NCBI GenBank assembly: GCA_035532755.1
Contig: DATKQI010000022.1
Coordinates: 1-5,383, forward strand
DNA: 5,383 bases
Direction of reading: 5' to 3'
From: DATKQI01 sp035532755
GTDB lineage: Bacteria; Pseudomonadota; Alphaproteobacteria; Acetobacterales; Acetobacteraceae
Shown: positions 1 through 4,635 of the stretch, one piece after another
How the letters are laid out: every line of letters starts with the position of its first letter
Numbering within the stretch: the first letter of the stretch is position 1
Position numbers and translations under genes: made by a program
Notes under the pieces: model-generated
Database searches by the model: none
The model's input: the letters and a program-made list of their open reading frames with translations, nothing else
Told to the model about the DNA's origin: nothing

Positions 1-80
1 GCCACGGCGAATGGTGGCAGATGCTGCTGGCGCTGCTGGGACAGCGGCTTGGCGCAGAGCGGCCCACGACGCCGCCCTGA
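1..80 (+). CDS. 3' end of an unrecognised upstream gene (partial)
   Basis: The frame whose codons begin at base 3 stays open from the window edge to a TGA at 78-80. Of the 25 complete codons before the stop, 21 end in G or C, as expected for real coding sequence in this GC-rich DNA. The visible C-terminus contains a Trp-Trp pair and a Leu-rich stretch (GEWWQMLLALLGQRLG) and ends in a Thr/Pro-rich tail. That resembles an amphipathic or hydrophobic C-terminal helix, but it is too short to assign to a family. The next gene has its own promoter about 40 bases downstream, so this gene is probably a separate transcription unit. The other two forward frames also stay open over this stretch, so the reading frame is likely rather than certain. 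Confidence 0.5.
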   Translation, partial: HGEWWQMLLALLGQRLGAERPTTPP

Positions 81-95
81 ACACCGGAGTGGAAC

Positions 96-119
96 ACCAA
101 GCTGGCCTCCAAGCTTGGT
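96..119 (+). repeat. Inverted repeat, possible weak terminator of the upstream gene
   Basis: ACCAAGCT at 96-103 is the exact reverse complement of AGCTTGGT at 112-119, giving an 8-bp stem with an 8-base loop that begins 15 bases after the TGA at 78-80. Only ATTTG follows the stem, so there is no proper U-tract, and only four of the eight pairs are G-C. It may end transcription of the upstream gene weakly, or it may be a protein-binding site just upstream of the monooxygenase promoter. The pairing is read directly from the sequence; either function is inference. Confidence 0.4.
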
Positions 120-121
120 AT

Positions 122-150
122 TTGACCGTATATTCTAATCAGGATATTTA
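122..150 (+). promoter_or_regulatory. Predicted sigma70-type promoter of the monooxygenase-padR operon
   Basis: A -35-like TTGACC lies at 122-127 and a -10-like TATTTA at 145-150, separated by 17 bases, which is the optimal spacing for housekeeping sigma factors. The start of transcription would fall near 156-158, giving a leader of about 20 bases before the GTG at 178. The region is very AT-rich (35 of 46 bases from 120 to 165) in an otherwise GC-rich window, as expected of a promoter. An alternative -10 reading, GATATT at 143-148, would give a 15-base spacer. The promoter is inferred by eye; no start site has been measured. Confidence 0.55.
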
Positions 151-165
151 TATACGTGTATAAAT
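146..165. promoter_or_regulatory. Imperfect 20-bp palindrome, candidate PadR operator
   Basis: The bases ATTTATATACGTGTATAAAT form an inverted repeat centred between 155 and 156. Eighteen of 20 positions are symmetric, the only mismatched pair being 153 with 158. It overlaps the predicted -10 box and start point, the classic position for a repressor that blocks RNA polymerase. PadR-family regulators are dimers that bind short inverted repeats in promoters of their target genes, and a PadR gene is the second gene of this operon, so autoregulation is the simplest reading. The palindrome is seen directly; that PadR is the protein bound there is inference. Confidence 0.6.
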
Positions 166-170
166 GAGGA
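166..170 (+). promoter_or_regulatory. Ribosome-binding site that fixes the monooxygenase GTG start
   Basis: GAGGA at 166-170 lies seven bases before the GTG at 178, ideal Shine-Dalgarno spacing. It decides between that GTG and the nearby ATG at 164-166, which is out of frame with the monooxygenase and has no ribosome-binding site of its own. Confidence 0.65.
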
Positions 171-177
171 ACCACCC

Positions 178-1800
178 GTGTCCCCTCGCCACATCCCCGT
201 CCTCATCGCTGGCGCCGGGCTTGCCGGGCTCACCGCCGCCACGCTGCTCGCCTGGCGCGGCGTCCCCTGCCTCCTGGTCGAACGCAGGGCGTCCACTTCC
301 CGCCATCCGCGAGCGCGCGGCGTCAACCTGCGCAGTATGGAATTGCTGCAAGGCGTGCCCGGGCTTACGGACGATCTGTGCCGGACCGGTGCGTCGGATT
401 TCTCCGATTTCTCCATCGTCATCGCCGAAAGCGTCGCCGGGTGGGAAATCCGCACTCTCCTGGCGCCGGGGGAGATGGACATCTCGTCGCTGTCCCCCGC
501 CCCGGCCTGCACCGCCGGGCAAGACCGCATCGAGCCCATCCTGCTGCGGCACGCCCGCGCCCTGGGCGCGGAAATCCGCTTCTCGACCGAACTCGCCGGC
601 TTCACGCAGGATGCTGAAGGCGTGTCAGCCACGCTGCGCGATGTCGCCAGCGGGAGCGAGACCCATCTCCGCGCGGACTACCTCATTGCGGCAGACGGCA
701 ATCGCAGCCCGGCGCGCCAGGGGCTCGGCATCGGCGCGCGGGGGCATGGCACGCTGTCGCACAACATGTCGATCCTGTTCGAGGCCGATCTCGCCCCGCT
801 GCTGCGCGGCCGGGGTTTCGTGCTCTACTATTTGCAGAACCCCGGCTTCACCGGCGCTTTCATCAGCACGGACGATCCGCGTGTGGGCCAGGTCTCGGTC
901 GAGTACGATCCGGCGCGGGAGAGTGCGGCCGACTATACCGTGGCGCGCTGCGTCAGCATGGTGCGCGCCGCCCTCGGCCTGCCCGAACTGGAGGTGAAGG
1001 TGCTCGATGTCATGCCGTGGGAGATGTCGGCGCAGCTTGCCGATCGCATGGCGGCGGGCCGGGTGTTCCTCGCCGGCGATGCCGTGCACACCATGCCGCC
1101 CACCGGCGGCCTCGGCGGCCAGACGGCGATGCAGGATGCGGCCGATCTCGCCTGGAAGCTCGCGATGGTGCTGCAAGGCCATGCCGGCCCGGGGCTGTTG
1201 GAAACCTACGAGGCCGAGCGGCACCCCGTCGCGGCCCTCACCGTCGCGCGCCAGACGGCGAACTACGTGGAACGCCTGCGCCCAGACCGCACGGAGCTTT
1301 CAGGCTCCGGCACGGAGGTCGATTACATCTCCGTCGCGACCGGCTATCGCTACCGCTCCGCCGCCATCGTCCCAGACACGGCGGATGATTTGCAGCCGGC
1401 CGAGGACCCGCTGCATCCCACGGGCCGGCCCGGCACCCGGCTCGCCCATGTGCCGATGCTGCTCGGCGGCCGCCCGGTCTCGACGCTCGATCTCGCCGGC
1501 CGCGGTTTCGTCCTGCTGGCGGGGCCGGACGGCGCCGGCTGGACAGAGGCGGCACGCCTCGCGTCGGCGCGGCTGAACGTGCCGCTCGCATCCTATCGGG
1601 TCGGCACCGACCTGATCGACACAAACGGCGCATTCCTGGCGCGCACCGGCCTCGCCCCGGCAGGCGCGCTGCTGGTCCGGCCCGACGGGTTCATCGCTTG
1701 GCGATCGCACGGCGCCATGCCTGACCCATCCGCCACGCTCGCCGGCGTGCTGGCCCGCATCCTGTTCCGGGAAACGCAAGCGCGGGAACAAGCCGCATGA
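178..1800 (+). CDS. FAD-dependent aromatic-type monooxygenase (PheA/TfdB class)
   Basis: A 540-residue class A flavoprotein hydroxylase. Such enzymes use NAD(P)H and O2 to hydroxylate phenolic, aromatic or polyketide substrates in the cytoplasm. All three family fingerprints are visible: the Rossmann GAGLAG at residues 12-17 with acidic Glu35 for the ribose; the DG motif around Asp173-Gly174; and the GD motif at Gly300-Asp301, followed by the PP-x-GG segment and QDAADLAWKL near 319-328. Residues from about 441 to the end look like the thioredoxin-like C-terminal domain of this subgroup, which includes PgaE and RdmE, and total length fits it (about 530-550). The GTG start is supported by GAGGA seven bases upstream; it places the FAD motif at the usual distance from the N-terminus. 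There is no signal peptide or membrane segment. The stop overlaps the padR start (ATGA), so the two genes are co-transcribed and probably translationally coupled. The substrate cannot be read from sequence. Candidates are a phenolic compound, a polyketide, or an antibiotic to be inactivated, as in TetX- or Rox-like relatives. Confidence 0.93.
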   Translation: MSPRHIPVLIAGAGLAGLTAATLLAWRGVPCLLVERRASTSRHPRARGVNLRSMELLQGVPGLTDDLCRTGASDFSDFSIVIAESVAGWEIRTLLAPGEMDISSLSPAPACTAGQDRIEPILLRHARALGAEIRFSTELAGFTQDAEGVSATLRDVASGSETHLRADYLIAADGNRSPARQGLGIGARGHGTLSHNMSILFEADLAPLLRGRGFVLYYLQNPGFTGAFISTDDPRVGQVSVEYDPARESAADYTVARCVSMVRAALGLPELEVKVLDVMPWEMSAQLADRMAAGRVFLAGDAVHTMPPTGGLGGQTAMQDAADLAWKLAMVLQGHAGPGLLETYEAERHPVAALTVARQTANYVERLRPDRTELSGSGTEVDYISVATGYRYRSAAIVPDTADDLQPAEDPLHPTGRPGTRLAHVPMLLGGRPVSTLDLAGRGFVLLAGPDGAGWTEAARLASARLNVPLASYRVGTDLIDTNGAFLARTGLAPAGALLVRPDGFIAWRSHGAMPDPSATLAGVLARILFRETQAREQAA

Positions 1801-2420
1801 GCGGCCGGCGCAAGGTCGCCAATCCGCTCGCCCTGGCCGTGCTCGCCTGCCTGTTCGAACGGCCGATGCACCCGTACGAAATGGCCGCCACGATGCGCGA
1901 GCGCCACAAGGACGAGAGCATCAAGCTCAACTACGGCTCGCTCTACACCGTGGTGGAGGGTCTCGCCCGCCACAAGCTGATCGAGCCGCAGGAGACGGAG
2001 CGCGCCGGCAACCGGCCGGAACGCACGATCTACCGGATCACCGATGCCGGCCGGCACGAGCTGATCGACTGGCTGAGCGACCTGATCTGCAACCCCGCGC
2101 GCGAATACACGCAGTTCGAAGCCGGGCTTTCATTGCTGCCCGTGCTGGCGCCGGCCGACGCCGCCCGGCTGCTCGAACAGCGCTGCCTGCGGCTTGAGAT
2201 CGAACTGGCGCAGGCAGAAGCGCTGAGAACGCTGGTCGCCAGCCGCAAGGTCCCCCGCCTGTTCATGATCGAGGCCGAGTACCGCTGGCGGTTGCGGGAA
2301 GCGGAACTCGCTTGGGTCCGCGGGCTCGCCGCCGAGATCGGCGAAGGAAAGTTGGAGGGCTTGGCCGAATGGCAGGGCTTCCACGCCAGCGGAGCGGGTC
2401 GCAAGCCCCCGGACAAGTAA
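1797..2420 (+). CDS. PadR-family transcriptional repressor
   Basis: A 207-residue regulator. Residues about 10-93 form the PadR winged helix-turn-helix: the LALAVLACL helix, a HPYEMA segment at 25-30, the recognition helix YGSLYTVVEGLARHKLIE at about 46-63, and a wing ending in RTIYRITDAGRHEL at 76-89. Residues about 104-190 are a long, charged, alpha-helical C-terminal part like the dimerisation and ligand-sensing domain of the family's longer subgroup. PadR proteins usually repress genes for phenolic-acid decarboxylases, multidrug pumps or antibiotic-modifying enzymes, and release DNA when a small molecule binds. The ATG lies inside the monooxygenase stop (ATGA overlap) and no strong Shine-Dalgarno sequence is evident, so translational reinitiation is likely. 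The operon arrangement makes the monooxygenase the prime target and the palindrome at 146-165 the likely operator; both are inferences. The ligand is unknown. The NYGSLYT and IEAEYRW style recalls actinobacterial PadR proteins, from memory only. Confidence 0.93.
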   Translation: MSGRRKVANPLALAVLACLFERPMHPYEMAATMRERHKDESIKLNYGSLYTVVEGLARHKLIEPQETERAGNRPERTIYRITDAGRHELIDWLSDLICNPAREYTQFEAGLSLLPVLAPADAARLLEQRCLRLEIELAQAEALRTLVASRKVPRLFMIEAEYRWRLREAELAWVRGLAAEIGEGKLEGLAEWQGFHASGAGRKPPDK

Positions 2421-2432
2421 TCGCCGCCGCCC

Positions 2433-3365
2433 CTACCCCCGCATCAACGCATCCACATGCACCGCGGCCGACGCCGCGAGCGCATGAAGGTCGTACCCGC
2501 CCTCCAGCACCGAGACGATCCGCCCGTCGCAATGCCGGCGCGCCACGCCCAGCAGTTCCGTCGTCAGCCACGCGAAATCCGCCGTCTCCACCCGCAGCTG
2601 CGCCAGCGGATCGGCCCTGTGCGCATCGAACCCGGCAGAGACGATCAGGAAATCGGGTGCGAACGCCTCCAGCGCCGGCAGGATGCGCCGGCTCCATGCC
2701 GCGCGGAACGCCACGCCGTTCGCCCCCGGCGGAAGCAGCGCGTTGACGATGTTTCCCGCCACGCCCTGCTCGTCCTCTGTCCCCGTGCCGGGATAGCAAG
2801 GATACTGATGGCTCGATCCGTAGAACAGCTCCGGGTCCGCCTCGAACATCGCCTGCGTGCCGTTGCCGTGGTGCACGTCGAAATCCACCACCGCCACGCG
2901 CTGCCGCCCCCATTGCGCGCGGGCGTGCAGGGCGGCCACGGCGGCGTTGTTGAACAGGCAGAACCCCATCGGCCGCGCCGGCTCGGCATGGTGGCCCGGC
3001 GGGCGCACGGCGGCGAAGGCGGCGCGCGCCCAGCCCTCCATCACCGCATCCACCGCCGCCACCGCCGCCCCCGCCCCGCGCTGCGCCGCCTCCGCACTCC
3101 CCGCGCTCATCCGCGTGTCGGGATCGATCTGCACGGCTTCGCCCGGCGCGGGCCGGATCGACAGGATCGCGCGCACATACTCGGCCGGATGCACCCGCCC
3201 CAGCTGCGCCTCGCTCGCCAGCGGGGCCGATTCGCGCAGCAACGGCGCGAATGCCTCCGCCTCCAGCGCAGCCAGCACCGCCCTCAGCCGGTCCGCGCAT
3301 TCGGGATGGCCCGGCCCGGTGTCATGATCGAGGCCGGCGGGGTGAGTGATCAGCGCAACCGGCAC
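2433..3365 (-). CDS. Histone-deacetylase-family amidohydrolase (HdaH/AcuC/acetylpolyamine type)
   Basis: A 310-residue zinc hydrolase of the arginase/deacetylase fold, which removes acyl groups from lysines or polyamines. The catalytic set is complete. His125-His126 in PPGHHAEP form the general-base pair. DFDVHHGNGT at 161-170 supplies zinc ligands Asp163 and His165, and SAGFDAHRADP at 243-253 supplies Asp247. Tyr291 in EGGYD stabilises the transition state. The HPE near 19-22 and GFCLFNN at 134-140 are also typical, as is the length for bacterial members. The start is a GTG (complement of 3363-3365) with GGAGGA six bases upstream; no in-frame ATG occurs before residue 86, and the open frame further upstream is antisense or out of frame to the TusA gene. 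It lies two bases after the TusA gene's stop, so the two form an operon. Its stop faces padR with 12 bases between. The substrate is unknown: bacterial relatives act on acetyl-lysine, acetylpolyamines or acetyl-CoA synthetase, and motifs alone do not separate these. Confidence 0.93.
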   Translation of the reverse strand: MPVALITHPAGLDHDTGPGHPECADRLRAVLAALEAEAFAPLLRESAPLASEAQLGRVHPAEYVRAILSIRPAPGEAVQIDPDTRMSAGSAEAAQRGAGAAVAAVDAVMEGWARAAFAAVRPPGHHAEPARPMGFCLFNNAAVAALHARAQWGRQRVAVVDFDVHHGNGTQAMFEADPELFYGSSHQYPCYPGTGTEDEQGVAGNIVNALLPPGANGVAFRAAWSRRILPALEAFAPDFLIVSAGFDAHRADPLAQLRVETADFAWLTTELLGVARRHCDGRIVSVLEGGYDLHALAASAAVHVDALMRG

Positions 3366-3367
3366 GG

Positions 3368-3619
3368 CTAATCCTCCGCCGGTGCGGGGTCTTCCGCGCG
3401 GCGGCGGATGGTGAAGCTGTACACCCCCGCCTCCTCGCTCCAGGCCACCAGCGCATGGCCGGTTTCCCGGCAGAACGCCTGGAAATCCTTCACCGATGCC
3501 GGATCGGTCGCCAGCACCCGCAGCCGCGCGCCGGGCGCCATGCCCCGCAGCGCCCGGTTTGCCCGCAGCACCGGCAACGGGCAGCTCATCTGCTTCACAT
3601 CCAGCACGGTCTCGCTCAT
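3368..3619 (-). CDS. TusA/SirA-family sulfur carrier protein
   Basis: An 83-residue protein, the usual length for the small cytoplasmic TusA-like sulfur carriers that pass persulfide sulfur between enzymes, for example in tRNA thiolation, molybdenum cofactor synthesis or sulfur oxidation. The family signature is present near the N-terminus: Cys13-Pro14 followed by Leu-Pro, so CPxP, inside MSCPLPVLRANRAL, where Cys13 would carry the persulfide. The following segment LRVLATDPASVKDFQAFCRETGH (about 33-55) matches the second beta strand and helix of the fold; it is described here in pieces: RVLATDP, then VKDFQAFC. The ATG start has AGGA seven bases upstream on the minus strand. The acidic tail (EDPAPAED) is short. 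It is the first gene of a two-gene operon with the deacetylase. It could be one of several paralogues, so the precise partner (tusA, tusA-like, yedF) is not assigned. Confidence 0.88.
   Translation of the reverse strand: MSETVLDVKQMSCPLPVLRANRALRGMAPGARLRVLATDPASVKDFQAFCRETGHALVAWSEEAGVYSFTIRRRAEDPAPAED
3372..3377 (-). promoter_or_regulatory. Ribosome-binding site of the deacetylase gene, inside the tusA 3' end
   Basis: On the minus strand GGAGGA lies six bases before the GTG start of the deacetylase. It sits within the last codons of the TusA-family gene, whose TAG stop lies between the site and the start codon. It is the strongest Shine-Dalgarno sequence in the window, and it selects the GTG at 3365 as the start. 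Confidence 0.75.
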
Positions 3620-3735
3620 CCACCCATCCTGCGGTGCCCCAGGGGCTTTGGGCAAGGCGGGGGTTTCGAGCAAGGTGGGGGTTGAGCAAGCGCGCCGCCT
3701 TGGCCAGAGTGCGCCCCCATGAAGAAGCGCACCCC
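3620..3735. promoter_or_regulatory. Divergent intergenic region between the TusA-family gene and the fructokinase
   Basis: These 116 bases must hold promoters for two divergent units, but neither is clear. On the + strand, TTGAGC at 3682-3687 and CAGAGT at 3705-3710 are spaced 17 bases apart; the -10 is poor. A second -35-like TTGGCC is at 3700-3705 with no good -10. On the minus strand two TTGCTC-like hexamers occur inside the tandem repeats. Nearest the TusA start is a perfect short palindrome, GCCCCAGGGGC at 3636-3646, which could bind a protein or form a small hairpin in the tusA leader. I regard all the promoter assignments here as weak. Confidence 0.3.
3641..3691. repeat. Three-copy tandem repeat in the divergent promoter region
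   Basis: Three adjacent units follow one pattern: a run of G, then a T run, then GRGCAAG. The units are 3641-3658, 3659-3676 and 3677-3691. The first two are 18 bases long and agree at 13 of 18 positions; the third is shortened to about 15 bases within the T/C part. GCAAGG recurs at 3652 and 3670, and GCAAG at 3686. The array lies between two divergent starts, so it may be a set of protein-binding sites, or simply slipped-strand duplication. Both are inferences. Confidence 0.55.
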
Positions 3736-3739
3736 ATGA
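3719..3739 (+). other. Six-codon upstream ORF (MKKRTP) overlapping the fructokinase start
   Basis: An ATG at 3719 opens a six-codon frame that ends in TGA at 3737-3739, overlapping the fructokinase ATG at 3736 as ATGA. This is the geometry used for translational coupling. No Shine-Dalgarno sequence precedes the small ORF. However, if the weak + strand promoter is real, the transcript would begin close to this ATG and could be leaderless. Its AAGAAG codons also serve as the only Shine-Dalgarno-like sequence (AAGAAG, eight bases before 3736) for the kinase. It may be a true leader peptide or chance. Confidence 0.25.
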
Positions 3740-4635
3740 GCCATCGCATCGGCATCGACCTCGGCGGCACCAAGATCGAAATCGCGGCCCTCGCGCCCGA
3801 CGGCAGCCTGATCCTGCGCCGCCGCACCGCCACCCCGGTCGGCTACGATGCCGCCATCGGCCTGCTCGCCGATCTGGTGCACCGGACGGAAGCCGAACTC
3901 GGCACCATGGCAACCGTGGGCGTCGGCATTCCGGGCACCATCAGCCCGGCCACCGGGCTCGTGAAGAACGCCAACTCCAACGCCCTCAACGGCCACGCAT
4001 TCGAGGATGACCTGTCCCGCCTGCTGGACCGTGAAGTGCGGGTCGCGAACGATGCCAACTGCTTCGCCCTGTCCGAAGCGGCGGACGGCGCGGCCGCCGG
4101 CTGCGGGGTGGTGTTCGGCGTGATTGTCGGCACCGGCTGCGGGGGCGGCATCGTGGTCGATGGCAAGGTGCTCCAGGGCCGCCACCGGATCGCCGGCGAA
4201 TGGGGTCACACCCCGCTCCCCTGGGCCTCGCCGGCCGAACAGGCGTCCCTCCAGCGCTGCTGGTGCGGCCTGCACGGCTGCCTCGAAACCGTGCTGGCGG
4301 GCCCCGGCCTCGCCGCCGACTGCGACGGCCCGGGCGCGCGCGATGCCTCCGGCCTGCCGGCCCGCGCTGCCGCCGGGGATGCGAAGGCGCAAGCCGCGCT
4401 CGACCGGCACGCCGACCGCCTCGCCCGCGGCCTTGCCGTGGTGATCGACATGATCGACCCCGATGCCATCGTGCTCGGCGGCGGCCTGTCCAACATGGCG
4501 CATCTCTACGTGCAGGTGCCGGAGCTGCTGAAGCGCTACGTGTTCAGCGATGTCGTCACGACGCCCATCCTGCCCAACAAGCATGGCGATTCGTCAGGCG
4601 TGCGCGGCGCCGCCTGGCTCTGGCCGGCCAGGTAG
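3736..4635 (+). CDS. mak: ROK-family fructokinase (Mak-like)
   Basis: A 299-residue sugar kinase that transfers the ATP gamma-phosphate to a hexose, most likely fructose to fructose-6-phosphate, in the cytoplasm. Residues 8-15 (DLGGTKIE) are the ATP phosphate-binding loop; GIPGTISP (64-71) and VKNANSNALNG (76-86) are the sugar-side motifs; Asp106 in NDANCFALSEA is the catalytic base; GTGCGGGI (132-139) is the second phosphate loop. The ROK zinc site is complete: His158 in GEWGH, then Cys175, Cys177 and Cys182 in CWCGLHGC. The C-terminal KHGDSSGVRGAAWLWP is nearly identical to my recollection of Escherichia coli Mak, as are the NDANC and GEWGH regions and the length (about 300), which favours Mak over glucokinase or NagK. 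The ATG at 3736 places the phosphate loop correctly; the open frame further upstream is antisense to the TusA-family gene. The TAG stop abuts the next gene's ATG. Preference for mannose or other hexoses is possible. Confidence 0.93.
   Translation: MSHRIGIDLGGTKIEIAALAPDGSLILRRRTATPVGYDAAIGLLADLVHRTEAELGTMATVGVGIPGTISPATGLVKNANSNALNGHAFEDDLSRLLDREVRVANDANCFALSEAADGAAAGCGVVFGVIVGTGCGGGIVVDGKVLQGRHRIAGEWGHTPLPWASPAEQASLQRCWCGLHGCLETVLAGPGLAADCDGPGARDASGLPARAAAGDAKAQAALDRHADRLARGLAVVIDMIDPDAIVLGGGLSNMAHLYVQVPELLKRYVFSDVVTTPILPNKHGDSSGVRGAAWLWPAR

Noticed and set aside
164..997. Forward open frame starting at the ATG at 164
   Set aside because: It is out of frame with the monooxygenase, Ser/Pro/Arg-rich and without motifs; the GAGGA signal belongs to the GTG at 178.
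625..1224. Minus-strand open frames opposite the monooxygenase
   Set aside because: They are antisense to the GD-motif region of a clear flavoprotein and show only composition typical of reverse-frame shadows.
2421..2432. Bidirectional terminator between the convergent genes
   Set aside because: The 12-base gap is only GC-rich sequence with no inverted repeat and no T-run on either strand.
3641..3691. CRISPR-like array
   Set aside because: The units are adjacent with no spacers, short and degenerate, so this is a simple tandem repeat.
3496..3735. In-frame upstream extension of the fructokinase
   Set aside because: It is antisense to the TusA-family gene and has low-complexity Ala/Pro content; Mak homologues begin at the MSHRIGIDLGGT position.
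3366..3833. Long open frame on the minus strand continuing upstream of the deacetylase, which would give a 466-residue protein
   Set aside because: The extra N-terminal part runs through the TusA-family gene in another frame and has no domain character; the GTG at 3365 with GGAGGA is a much better start.
3616..4584. Large minus-strand open frame of 322 codons opposite the fructokinase
   Set aside because: It is a shadow of the GC-rich codon pattern: Gly/Ala/His-rich, with no recognisable domain, opposite a gene with complete ROK motifs.
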